Positions 11,506 to 24,373 of a DNA stretch of 64,000 nt are shown here, in pieces. Both the position numbers and the translations under genes were made by a program. The notes under the pieces are model-generated. The model searched no databases and was not told the DNA's origin. It saw only the letters and a program-made list of their open reading frames with translations. Position 1 is the stretch's first letter. Each line of letters opens with the position of its first letter. The DNA is from Casuarina equisetifolia (lineage: Eukaryota; Streptophyta; Magnoliopsida; Fagales; Casuarinaceae), in NCBI GenBank assembly GCA_028551475.1, contig CM052359.1:20151583-20215582 (forward strand). The letters are read 5' to 3'.

Positions 11506-13989
11506 TTTCTATAAATTGCTACCAACTAACAAATAAACATACTAGCTCAAAATCAGCATCAGATTATCTGCAAAACAAAGTGTAATTAAAGAACCATTAA
11601 CCAATGAGGAAAGACAAACCATTCAAAAACAGCCAAATGTGCATACAGCAAATTTAATCAGATAATTACCATTTGCTACTATATACATCCTTTTAACAAA
11701 AACTTTTATGTTTGGTGTGATCAGAAAAAAATTGGTCAGAAACAAGGACAAAGTCCAATCCAAGGAAAAGTTCATGTTTGGTAATAATCACATGAAGTTC
11801 AAGATGGATTGGCGAATCATCTCTTTCTTTGACAGAATCTATGGGAGATGAAAATGAACAAGAAAATAAAGTATTCAGTCTTCTTATAATTATTAAAAAA
11901 GAGGCATCCAACTCAAACCTTGATTGAGTTCACAGTTCGCAATGGTCTTGTTGATCAGATACTTAAAAATCCTACTTTATCAGAATCTCTCTAGTCAATA
12001 AACTCAGTAGCAGGATTTATGCTTTCAGATTCGTCATATACCCAATTGAATTTTCAAATCCATATAAAATTTAAGAATCCTATCATTAGCAGTGCCAATT
12101 GGTTTGTACAATATAAGCCAATTGACTGCACCATTCTTCAGTAACAGCAGTATCAACATTCTCAATCAACTTGAGTACACAATATTCACGGATAACAGCT
12201 GCAAGCTGCACTTCGACAAACCTAAAATCTGCATAAACATGAATGTCAAAGCATTTGTGCCCAAAATACTCTCGAACTCCCTTTGGCCAGTGGATTAGCA
12301 CACCTAAGGAGCAGCATAAACTGATCAAAAGTCACTCGCTCCATTTTCAGCTTTAGGTTATGTCCTGTATTTCTCAGATACCAAAAGTTCATCAATCCAA
12401 TTACACAAGTCTCATGAAGCTAACCTTACTATCTAAAAGGCACCTCCAAGGCATAATATTCTCTTCATTGATCACCCACACAACATTAAAACTAGTTATA
12501 CATGTACACACTTGTCAAACTGAAAGCTGCTCTTGGTAATCCTACATTTCCTAAACAAACTAAACCTAACAATTTTTCTTTTTCTTTTTTTTTTTTTCTT
12601 TAACGGGATAACCCAAGGTTTAGTTGACAAATCTACAGCACTTTATGGAAGCTCGGGGTGTACAAAAATCCTTTAAACCTTACCCCATGAGAAAGTGGGC
12701 AGCATTACGCCAGACTAATCATTCAGATTTAAAGACGGGCTTAAACATACTTAGCATGTCATAGTTCAACATAGCTCAATACAATCAATTCGAACTGTAA
12801 ATATCAGGTACAAAAGAAACCCATATCAACTGTCCAATAAAGGCAAATCTCATCCTCGGATACCATTTTATGATGAATTTTACACGTACACGCACTCAAA
12901 GAACAGGGTCTCGTTGTCAGAGATTATCAATTTCATCTTTGTCTTTACCGGTTGAATGTTCATCAACGATTGAGACATTAGCAAAGTTCCACACAATGCA
13001 GAACAAGAAAAAGTTGAAAAAATAAATAAATTTTAATTTCGAACTGGTTGCTTTCTTGCTTGGTTTTCCAGGCGATCAAAGAAAGTGAAAGCAAATCAAA
13101 TAACCATACAAAAGAAAATGGATCTGACCTCCTCGGTGAGGTCTTTCCGCCGAGAAAAACCTTTCGCCGGAGCTCCGATCAGCAATGCTTTCAATCTTGG
13201 ACCTCTTTTGCCTCAAATTCTCCATCCTTACTCATCAAAAGTACTACTCTCCCCAGAATTACGAGAAAACAAACACGTAATGCAAAAGAGGTTCAGATCC
13301 GAAACCCGCAAAAACGCTCACTAGAAAAAGAGAGAAAAAGAGAGAGAGAGAGAAGAACCAAGAAAGTCACAAAACACAAAGCTAAACTTCTCAGCTCATT
13401 CAAGCACAGTCACATAGCCCCTCCGGTGGGTGTTTGAGAAAACGAAGCTACAAGCATTAAAGACGGGTCCATCAGAAGGATCGCTAAGAATGGGGGAAAG
13501 AATCCGTGACACCGAGTGAAAGGACTGCAAGAGTGGGATTTCACATTTAAATGCGAAGTGAGGAGAGGACGAGAGAGAGAAAGAGAGAAAGAAAGGGGGG
13601 CTTTAGGAGGGAAGGGGATAGGGTTTTGCACAATCGCTAGGGTTTATGACGCCTCCTTCCTGTGGTGGGTACATACAGACTTAGCCGCAAACGCCAAGTA
13701 GGAAGATAAATAGTTCAGCTGAAATAAAAGCATACGTGGATTCCTCTCAGTGGTTGAGGTCCCCCCTGGTTAAGGTAAAATGGGTAAACATGTGTCTCAG
13801 GTTAATAAGATCCTATGAATCGATTAAAACCTCAGATTCATACTACAACCACGATGATTCAATAAAACCTTCAAACTAAGTCCAAAAATTCCCTGAGTAA
13901 AAATCGGTGGATCATCACTTATTCAATGAATAGATATAACGAATAAAAATTTAAAGAAAGATTTATCCTTAACTTTAAATTTAAATTTA

Positions 13990-13990
<1 letters not shown>
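11506..13990. other. Upstream region of the SWIM gene
   Basis: No protein-coding region is supported. GA-rich tracts at 13322-13355 and 13568-13596 read as CT-rich on the gene's strand, as is common in plant 5' leaders. Transcription may therefore start near 13.1-13.6 kb with a leader intron spliced just before the ATG. Open frames crossing these tracts are low-complexity and look accidental. Confidence 0.4.

Positions 13991-13993
<3 letters not shown>

Positions 13994-14034
<41 letters not shown>
13994..14034. repeat. (TA)n microsatellite
   Basis: About twenty uninterrupted TA units lie at the left border of the plastid-derived insertion. Confidence 0.95.
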
Positions 14035-14035
<1 letters not shown>

Positions 14036-14236
14036 GGGAAAACAAAGAATAAAAACCCTTCGATTTATAACTTCTAACCCTCTTTTTTTGGTTAATTCTT
14101 TTTTTAGAGTCCGGTACACAAGGTCTGAATACTAACTATTAAATATGAATCATAGTTATAATAGTTTGTAATCTATTTCATATATTCCAAAACCAATTTC
14201 TGTAGTATCCATGGAATCAATTATAACAAGCCACAC

Positions 14237-14242
14237 ACTCAT
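14237..14242 (-). pseudogene. petB: petB exon 1 remnant with 5' part of its group II intron
   Basis: On the minus strand ATGAGT is followed by GTGTGGCTTG, the group II intron start found after the tiny first exon of plastid petB (usual form GTGYGACTTG, with a G for A here). Intron-like sequence continues leftward to roughly 14040-14120. The second exon is not present. Confidence 0.75.
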
Positions 14243-14370
14243 ATTCCAGAAATATAAAAACAAAGAAATTCCACAGTTGAACTACCACAAAAAAATAGAA
14301 TGGCTAAAAACGGCCTAAATGCTTCACTGTGTGTTTCGTATTGAAAAGGTATTTAATAATTCTTGTGAAT

Positions 14371-14592
14371 CTAAATCGTTGAAATTCCGTCCAGTAAAAT
14401 GGAAGAATTATAAATCTCCAAAATAATAGATAGGAATATTGCAAATAGAGCCATTGCGATACCCATCAAGGGAGTAGTTCCCCAACCGGGAGCTACTTTA
14501 CCATATTCTGAATTCAATGGTTTCAATAAACTCCCTATAATAGTTTGTCTTGGACCAGATCTAGAACTATCCTGAACGGTTTGTGTAGCCAT
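14371..14592 (-). pseudogene. psbH: psbH copy with an intact 73-codon frame
   Basis: The minus-strand frame encodes a full-length 73-residue PsbH with the family core [20 protein letters not shown] and a single membrane segment. In the plastid this protein is a small phosphoprotein of photosystem II. Here it is embedded in transferred plastid DNA, has no visible targeting sequence or nuclear promoter, and is presumably not functional even though the frame is open. The end ISTI replaces the usual short tail. Confidence 0.9.
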
Positions 14593-14644
14593 AAATCCTA
14601 TTTTTGACATAAATAAAGGTCAAAAGTAAAAAATCAATCTTGTA

Positions 14645-15420
<776 letters not shown>

Positions 15421-15894
15421 TTATCAACGAAAAATAGACACTATGTAACTTTATTGCATTGGAAAAAACTATGCTAGGAGCCTCCCCTTTTCGGTAGATT
15501 ATCTCGAGGAAAGGATTAATATTTGTTCTATTATTTTTTTTTTTAGTAGTAATGGAAAAGTTCTGTTTGTAGGAACACAAAGAAGCAGATCTATTCTATA
15601 CTCGATAAGTACCAATACGCAATGGTAGAGGGGAGGGATCCCACTTTCATTTTCTATGAGTGAAGGCAACATATTTGTTCATATCATTCAAAAAACCCAT
15701 TCGCAAAGATTTTCTTCTTTAGACCTAGTCATATTCATTCTGTACTTTTTTTATTTCATATTATGATTATGAACACTTATCCGATTTATGGATAAACTAT
15801 GATAAAGGATAATCTTATTAAGACAATAACCCGTTTTTACGCTTCCATATCAAAGAAAGATATAGTGCTTAATTATTTTTTTTTCTTTAATTTA

Positions 15895-15965
15895 ATGCCT
15901 ATTGGTATTCCAAAAGTACCCTTTCGAAGTCCTGGAGAGGAAGATGCATCTTGGGTTGACGTATA
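15895..15965 (+). pseudogene. clpP: clpP exon 1 remnant
   Basis: A 71-base segment encodes [20 protein letters not shown] and ends exactly where the plastid clpP gene has its first group II intron (GTGCGACTTG follows). Intron sequence continues to about 16405, and the remaining exons are missing. The plastid gene codes for the proteolytic subunit of the stromal Clp protease. Confidence 0.92.
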
Positions 15966-16405
15966 GTGCGACTTGTCAGATATATTGGGTCACATGGGAT
16001 TCCCCCATTCTCTCTCCCGATCGAGATATCCTCTCTTTCGCCCAAGAAAGATTGATTGAGTTATCAAAAATTTGGAGCGTGAAGTGCAATTATATTTAAT
16101 TTGTTTTTTTGGAGAGGGTGTCCAGATTAATATTATTAATTAGAATAATTTATGGTTTAGAATAATTTATAGTTGGCTCGATTGGACCAATAAAATGAAG
16201 TATCCAGGCTCCGTTTAGAAAAAACCCAATTGGTAATATATCTATGATTACTACTTTTATCGTATTCTATTTATAAATAGAAAAAGGAGCGATCTCAAAC
16301 TGTTTAATCAATCGAGTAATATTAATATAAGGAATACATTGAATATTTGTCAGAAGACATGAAATAAATTAAAAAAAAAGCCATACCAAAAAGACATCTC
16401 AGGGT

Positions 16406-17762
16406 TGCTCAAATATATCACTGCTGAGCTCATGTGAATTGAGTATCTCTTTCATGATCTTTATGATCTTCCTTCTCAATCACCCATGTTCTAGTGTAAT
16501 AATTTATCGAGTCTTTACCTAATTACCAATTTGGTTTTTCATGTTTTCACTAAGCATATTGAGATCAATTTTCACTTTGTTTAAGAGCGTCTTACTTGTG
16601 GTCAACTCTTTTTGTAGTTTGTCTCCATTGTTGATCAATTTGTTGATATCTTCACCAAAAGCTTATCTTTTACACGGCTCCTTCACTCCAACCTTGTGGT
16701 TCATTTTGCCCCTTTAGGTTGCTAAGGCATGTTAGAGAATAGAAACTCAAGGCTGACCCAAGACCAACCCGAGTCCAACCCACCAGCAACCCACGTCGTG
16801 ACCTGACTTCGTGCTCACCTTTGCCTCAAAACCCTAGCGCTGCCAAATCACACTGATTGGAAATTCTTGTCTAATTTGCATAGATTTCTTTGTAATTAAT
16901 TTTTTTCCTTATTTGTTCAAGTGTAAAGTGTATATGAATGATACAATGTATCAATTGTAATCAACTGGGAATTTTATCAATAGAATTGTATAGAATTTTT
17001 CCATTTCCATTCTTTTCCCCTTTTTCTAATATTTCAACCAATCTAGGGTTCCAACGATCCTTTCCTTCTCAATTTCTTTCAAGCACCACTAGGAACTTGA
17101 TTTGATTATGTTTTGATTCCTTTGTAAATTTTATTTTCCTTTTGTAAATGTTTTATATTCTTTGATTTCGATCGTGTTATTATTGGAAAAAAATTTCAAG
17201 AGAAAACATAGATTTTTTTTTTCCGTTCATCTTCTTCTTGTGTTTTCTAATGACCTTAGGTTTCCAGCATCGATCCTATTCCATTTTCTTTCAACTATGG
17301 TTGGTTTTGCATTATTATTGCCTCGATCTGGAGTAGAACTGCATCCTTAAAGAAGAGTTTGGTTATATATACTAACAGACAAGCTGATGATTGGTAAGTT
17401 CAATTAGTATACATCCTTGCGAGCAGTGTGTTCATGGTGTTGTACTAGCTTTCATGTGAAACTGAAGGATTTGAAACCGAGCAACATGTAGCTCGTTGTC
17501 AAAATCATTATGCTTGACTAATAACGTCAATGACTGACAGAAAAAAAACTCTTAATCTGTTGGACGTTATATCCACTGCAGTTCAACGTGCAGTACTTTA
17601 AGATCCTTAATCCTCATTTATTGACATGGAAAAAGTAGAAAATACAATGTAATTAATTTGAAACTAAGTTCAGTCCTAATATAATAGGTGCATAAAGCTT
17701 AGGGGAACGATTATTCCAGGGTTATAAATATTAAAGAAACTAGTTGAGATGAGCTCCCGTAA
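16406..17762. other. Intergenic, plastid insertion to MYB gene 3' end
   Basis: This is AT-rich DNA with no supported coding region. A short proline- and threonine-rich frame around 16740-16850 has no similarity I recognise. Confidence 0.45.
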
Positions 17763-18745
17763 CTAGGAGCTTCCTACTCCAAGAAAATCTATGAAGGGAA
17801 CAGCCTTGGGATCGGGTGATCTATTTCCTTGTTCTCTCTGAGAAGCCATTTTTTTGGAGTTCCAGAATGCAACCATGTTGCCGTCGAGTCTCACTAACTT
17901 GGTTGTATCTTCACTCTCATAACCCTCAGCAAAATTTAAGAATCCGAACGAATGACGACCCACCTTCCGCACATTAGGGGTCCCTGTCACAAACGAAGTA
18001 CAAGAGATTACCTAAGACAGAAACAAAAAAAAAAAAAAAAAGAACAAAAAAAATATTTGTAACGAGAAATAGACTGGTTCAGACCATGTAATCCCCTACT
18101 AGCAGATGAACAAGTACTTGAACCCGTATGATCTTTCCCTCCTCCAAAAACGCCAAAACTCAATGGAGCTGTTGTATTCGCAGGTTGTCTAAAACTTAAA
18201 GAACCTAGTGAATTCGAGGAGAAGAGTCCCGTGTTTTCATAAGTTTGGAACCGTAGAGACCCTAACTTAGAGTCACTAGAATGATCATGGGGTGTGAAGG
18301 TTTCCCTTTTTCTTCTTGCCATGACAACGTGGTAGTGGTTCTTCACTGCGTTGTCGGTTCTACCCTTAAAACGACGAGCTATAAGAGCCCATTTGTTTCC
18401 ATAAATACGATGGTCGGCAAGAAGCCTACGTTCCTCTTCTTCTGTGAATGGACTCTTGTTAATATTAGGATCAAGCTGGTTGTACCACCTCAACCTGCAA
18501 CTTTTCCCTACAAAGACAGCATTAGTTTGACAAGCAACCTCTTTCAGCTTCAGCAGTACCATGAGCAATGAGTTAAACGTTCATATGTTACCTGATCTTC
18601 CTTCAAGACGCTCTGCAATAAAATTCCAATTCTGCGCACCATAATGTTCAACGAGTTTTTGGAGCTTCTCATCTTCTGCCGGCCTCCAGTGCCCTCCGTA
18701 GGCCTTCTTCCCAGTATCACTGCTAGTGCTTGTAGGCCTTCCCAT
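17763..18745 (-). CDS. R2R3-MYB transcription factor, subgroup 21-like
   Basis: Three minus-strand exons: 18745-18592, 18507 to 18085 (or 18064), and 17983-17763, giving 265 or 272 residues. R2 starts at GHWRPAEDEKL with tryptophans at the regular spacing and is interrupted by intron 1 just before GKSCRLRWYNQLDP. R3 starts INKSPFTEEEERRLL, has phenylalanine in place of its first tryptophan as usual, and ends GRTDNAVKNHYHVVMARR. These features match the MYB52/54/56/105/117 (LOF) group, which controls organ boundaries and secondary wall traits. That assignment is by resemblance, so no gene symbol is given. Two phase-1 donors fit the second intron (after CATG at 18085 or after CTC at 18064) and both keep the frame. 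The protein ends FIDFLGVGSS. A TATATAAT element on the promoter side lies near 18976. Confidence 0.92.
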
Positions 18746-21170
18746 CTCCTGTACTAGTCAACTGCCGCAACCATACTGAAAAAGCTTATTGCAAGCAAAC
18801 ACATAGCATGAAAGATGAAGTTCGAACAGATGACTAGTCGAAGGTTCATATTAGCCGGACTAAGTAGAGCTAGAGGAAAAGAAGGCATACGAAAGAAAAG
18901 GTCAGGTGTTCGGTAATTACAGATGACAAGTCACTTTTGTTATTTGTTCACGCGATAAGGTCTGCTATATTCTTCTATATAATAGCCCATTACAACGCCA
19001 ACCTTTATAGCCTGATTCAAATCACCCATTTTTCCTCAGTGCAATTGGTCCATTTTTGACGTCAGGGTGAGTCAAGGCAATTTGTAGTTGATAAGCCAAA
19101 CCAACTACAATCAAGCAAATTTAGAAGTTGCATCATTAAACATTCAACAAATTTAGTAGTTGCCTCACAGAGTTGAAGAATCCTCCAACATCATTAAATA
19201 TTCAACAAATCTAGGTGTTGGTGCTGCAGATTATCAAAGTAAATAAAGGAACGCAGAAGACATTCCTAAGAAGATAAAACATACCCAAAAACGTAACTTG
19301 TGGAACAATACCGGGACGATAGGAATTAAATATGGGCAGGGTTGAAAGGCGATTTGATTGAAAATATGAAAAAGGTTGAAAATTTATGCACAAAGCAGTA
19401 ACCCAGTTGTTTAAGAAAAAGATTCGACCAGAGGATTCTTCAAGTCTGTGCCGGGGAGTCAACAGGAGACCTTGTCAAATGATCACATTGGTTTTTGACA
19501 ACCAACTTCTCAAGTTTCCATGCTTGTGAAAGCTGTCTCTCCCATCCATTGTTATTTGTATAACGATATGGGCTTGGTGGATCCATTTATTAGCTTTCTT
19601 TTTCATTTTGCCCAGTCATATTTGTGAATAGACATACCCAAGTGTTCATTTTGCCTCAGAGGTGAATATATACCATAACTGAATGGTAAACGAAAACGAC
19701 AGTTGAGCTACTCTTATGGTTGCCCCATTATTCAACGCTTGTCTCATTCGCTTAAAGAATGGTTATTAGTAGAATAGACTTTTCATTTGGCAAGAGTTAT
19801 GGCAAGTGATCAACGGCTACTTTAATGGGTGCAGGCTGAAGGATTTCATTAAGTATACTCAGTTTCCTACGCATCCTCAAGCATGTATTGGAATCCGCTC
19901 TAAACGCCAAGTCTATTGAAACCAAGATTAGATCCGCAAGTCACGGATTGCCTTTCTCCTACTCTTTCTTCTGAACTATTCCTTGACCCAGGTTGGAGCT
20001 GAATTAAAGCCCCTGGAACTCTAGACCGTGTGAAGAAGTTGATCACTGATGCCCTCTGATCTTGTTCCCAGAATTTGCGTGTTACCATTTGCCCCAATTA
20101 TCTGTTATAAGACCTCTACAGACCCTTTCAAAACAAATTGGAATCAACTTGTTAACCGCTGCATCTCCTATGAGATGCCACTTTTCGAACATAAAAATGC
20201 GAGAAAGTCATTCAGCATTGGAACTGATTCCTTACGTAACAGTTTAGCGGTAAAAAAACTTGGCAGTGATTAAATGGGATGCAAATCACAAAAACCAGCT
20301 TTGTTAAATACCTCATACGTGTTCTAGCTCTAGCATGGAATATGGAGAATACGTAGACACTGTTTGGAATGAGGGTTTCTCGGGTCTTAGCCGATGAGCA
20401 AAAGTTTTAGCTTCAAATAGAATTTGAGAACTAGGAATAGGGTGTGTGCATGACAACCTTCTTGCGTTCACTGGGTACTGAAGACGATTAGGCTTTCCTT
20501 TATCTTGCTTGTAACTATTATCCTATAAGAATTAACAAAATATACCCTCCACGCTGAACATTCTACAAATTTGTGGTTCTGCATAAAATCCAACTCCTTC
20601 ATGGAATAAGAGATGTAAACACAAACGGACCATGTGTAGTGCCCCAGCAACACACCCTATAAGCTGTACCCCAATAGCACTGCCAAAAGTTATGATTTGG
20701 AACTAGTAAATTCACTAATTTAACCTAAGACAACTTTTACAGTCTGGAATTTCTGCAATGTGAAAATTCAGACAGATGAATCAACATACGGTATCACCCA
20801 ATAACAATAAACTAAATTTGTAATCAGCAAAGTTTTTAAGGCCATTATGATTATTCAGATAATTGTAATGGAAAACTCGGTTTCTGCCACCTAATACAAT
20901 TATTCGGTTAAAAGCAGAAAAAGCTACTACTTTTAACATCAAACATTAGTCCAACACATGATAAAGAAAGGTTTCAATATCATCTTCATAACAGAATGCA
21001 ATGGTTGTAAAAGCATCAAATATGGCAAATCTATATACAAGAAGGGTGTGTTCATGGTAAACTAAAAGAACACCTATCATGCTGCAAGCACAAAAGGGCA
21101 AATACGGAGTTATGAAAGAAAGAAGGCTAATCCAGAATGTGCGATATGAAATTCACAAAGGAGCAAAAGA
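18746..21170. other. Intergenic, MYB promoter and 3' flank of PEN-2
   Basis: The part nearest 18745 is the MYB promoter and leader; TATATAAT at about 18976 is a plausible TATA box. A short imperfect direct repeat (CATCATTAAA followed by TTCAACAAATTTAG) recurs with a 58-base spacing at about 19131 and 19189. No gene is supported between 19250 and 21100. A 65-codon frame at 19900-20097 has no recognisable family. Confidence 0.45.
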
Positions 21171-23294
21171 CTAGCTCCAACCAGTCAAGCCTAACTTGTC
21201 AGCGACATTGTACATCACAAGTTGATCCCAAACAGGTCCAAAGAGATTCTCCCCTCCGATCGCGAAAGTAAAAGCCCATGATGACAGAAGAAGAGTAAAT
21301 ACAGCAAACCCAACAGCTGATCGAACAACATCTAAAGACAAAATGTTCATCAAATTAATCAATTTTGGAGATATCATTCAAAAACTGCCACCACCAAATG
21401 AACGAAGAGAAATGTTCAAGCAGAAAACGAATATAATAGAGACGTGTGCCAGCAGAAAACTTACAAACTTCTATCGGAGTTTGCAAAGCAGTGTGCTCAT
21501 AAAATTTAAAAATTAAAATTAAAAATTAAAAAAGGTGCCCAAAAGAGATAAGGAAAAAAGCTCTCATTCAAGCATCAGGAGAAACAGAGATGCTGCAACT
21601 TCACCTCCAAAAGCAATACAAACGAAAACCACAAAGTTCAAAGGCATGACATTTAAGCCAAGTATTAGCTTCAGTTTTTGAGCAAATTTACAGACAAATA
21701 CAACGTCCTTTTTAAATTAAAAAAAAAAATGAATTAGCTCATCAACGTAATAGGATAAAATGCAAGATGCCACGGAACAGCATTAAAAAAATAAAAAGAG
21801 TCAGAAATAAGTAATGCATCTTCAGGAGATTTTATTTCCTTTCATGTTTGATGCAAACCCTAGCAATAAAAAGATAAGACCTGTATTTGTGAACAAGTGT
21901 AATTGAGCAGAAAAATGATCAAGTCCAAACCTAAATAGTTACTCCCAATTCCATAAATCAACAGTTCAACCTACTAGATATGCCAACTATAATGAAATTT
22001 TTCACTTGAGATTTAAATGTTTCTTCGCTTTGCAACAAGAGAGCTACAACAATCTGTATGCAAGAGAACTGCATCCGAGCTTTACCAAAAGGTTTTATAA
22101 CATTACAGAACCTGAAAAAATGTTTTTGTGAGCAAAATTCGTGTTTGTTAGCAGAGTTCTAGTAGTTCTTTGGGAAGCATCCGGCCAAGCAGAAGCTGCC
22201 ACCATGATCAGAGGTAAGTCTTAAACTTGCTCTCAGAATATATAAGTAACCAACGAAACCTAATCTATAATTTCAGCTGAAGGAATGAGACAAAGCATTT
22301 ATAGAAAAGAAAAATATAATTTCCCTTTACATTGCTATAAATAATGAAAGAAGCAACTTTTTCTATAATAGATAAGCAACTCATTGCTAATTACTTTACT
22401 ACACCTGCACTCAATAGTGAGGCAACACCTATACTGTAAACCACCCTACTGTTAATCCAACATGAATACTATATTGAAGCACTGGACCAGATTACTAATT
22501 ACTTTTATTTAAACCTGTTTTCTTTTCAGCATAATTCCATGAAAATAGGTTTCCGTTTTTCATAGCCTTCATTCAGGGGATTCCAAGGTTGTTTAGCTTA
22601 ATACACGGCAACATCCAGACCTTCCTTGGAAATACCATTTCTCTTTTCGGAACTAACAAGTATTACATAACTTCAACTATACTCCATTGTTTCAAACCAG
22701 AAGATCAGCCCTCAATTCTGATAGGCCAATCGCATTTCAACATCGAAGTTCAGCCGATGATTTATTTCCAATACGTCAACTAGAGACGCTCAATTAAGGG
22801 TTATAGATAACCTTTTGCAAAATACCAAGCCGAAAAAATCGTCAATATTTCCATAGAAACACATCTAAATACAAACAGAGACCACCGACAAACACGTACC
22901 CTAAAACTCAACACGAACAATTTGATAACAAAAGATTCACCTGAATTTCACAAAACCAAGATAATCAACGCACATTCAGAGAGAGACGGAGAGAGGGAAG
23001 GAGTGACATACAGCGGCGAATGTGAGGGAAGGAGCGGGAGTGGCGGAGAACAGGCCAGAAGTAAAAGCAATTCAAGGCCCAAAGCCAAGGCAGCAGTGCG
23101 AAGCCGAACTGGTAGAATCTCCGCGCGTAGCTTAGCGAGTCTTCCTCGGAAAGACCCAGCGGACCGTCGATGGTGGGCCACATCGGAGAAGTTCCTGACA
23201 GTATTGAGTTCCGGGGAGGACCGGGGTTCTGGTTGTTCATATTGACAAGATTAGGACTGGCGTTGGTAGGATCGGCTTGTGAGCTAGTCTCCAT
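21171..23294 (-). CDS. PEN2: Gamma-secretase subunit PEN-2
   Basis: Two minus-strand exons, 23294-23012 and 21331-21171, join across a 1.68-kb intron to give 147 residues, close to the plant family length. PEN-2 is the small membrane subunit of the presenilin-type intramembrane protease and promotes presenilin maturation. After a variable asparagine- and proline-rich N-terminus comes WPTIDGPLGLSEEDSLSYAR, then the hydrophobic segment FGFALLPWLWALNCFYFWPV. The junction reads IRR-Y-VVRSAVGF, and a second hydrophobic region precedes IGGENLFGPVWDQLVMYNVA and LGLTGWS. The split codon (T then AT) restores the tyrosine expected in the family. Role and location in plant endomembranes come from family knowledge. 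Confidence 0.95.
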
Positions 23295-24373
23295 TTACCC
23301 CCCACCCCCCGAACGACCCTCTAGGATTGGTCTGGGTCGGTAGCGCCTCGAAACGGTGTCGTTTCGTCTACTCCAGGGTTGGATTAGGACCTCTCTGTCA
23401 CAACCCCGAGCCGCGGTGTTGACGCGAAATTCGCCCATTTTTGTCCTAGACTCGTCATACCGGAACGAAGGCAGCCCGCACGACGTCGTAGTGGATAGTC
23501 CGAGTTTGTGTGCTTGATGAACCGGACTGTATATCAACTATTATTATCTTTTTAAATTATATTTTCCTTTTTTTCTATCTTTTTTTAACAAAAAATCCAC
23601 AAGTACTGCTAATTGTTGATTGGTATATATGGATGGTCAGTTGATGAATATAAATATTGATTACTCTCAATATTTATACTAAATAATATAAAGATGTCTT
23701 AGTTTGTACAAAATTGTTATTTATCTTAAAGTACTATAAGATAAAAATATTGGGATTCATAATTGGGGGCCTTATGAAACAACTCATACAACTTTATCAA
23801 CACAAACTCAACTCAAACTAAAATACTGAATGGCAGATCACAGCTTTAAAAATTTTGGATTTCCTGATCTGTTAAATTAACCAGCATCAAACATCATTTG
23901 ATTTTTTAAGTACAAAAGCAACTAAACTCCAACCAAATACAATGGTAAGCAACACGTTTATCCAAAAAAATCAACCTTCATCAGCTCAAGTGCCTCCTTT
24001 CATTTACTTGAAGGTTTCAAATTCTATGTAACAATAATTTATAAGATAAACAATAGTGATACAGGTGAAGAGCCAGTAATATGATATGATATAGCATGTA
24101 TAAGAAAAAATTAGCAGATCTGCCCCTCCATCCAACAATCCCAGATACCCCTTCAATTCTGTCAGACTGCTCTTCTGCCTTGTAATAAGGGAAAATTCAA
24201 GAGAACGGCACAGCAAAACAGGCCAAGATCTTGTTCACCTTTTTCTTTTTTCTTTTCTCCTATTTTCCCATAGGAAACAGCTCTGACAAACTATCACTGA
24301 TGACTCCATGAGATGGTCAAGCTCTCAGATGTCATTTACAGATTGTGAAAGTAGATTAACTTTCAGTAATTGT
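23295..24373. other. Intergenic, PEN-2 promoter and GONST1 3' flank
   Basis: The first 250 bases upstream of PEN-2 are relatively GC-rich and must include its promoter and leader. The rest is AT-rich with no supported gene; the part next to 24373 is the GONST1 3' untranslated region. Confidence 0.45.

Noticed and set aside
13048..13437. 129-codon plus-strand frame
   Set aside because: Low-complexity K/R/E tail produced by the GA-rich tract that probably belongs to the SWIM gene leader.
19900..20097. 65-codon frame that looked like a possible organelle or transposon fragment
   Set aside because: I could not match it to any plastid, mitochondrial or transposon protein, so it is left unannotated.
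22922..23245. 107-codon plus-strand frame opposite PEN-2 exon 1
   Set aside because: It is the antisense shadow of the PEN-2 first exon.
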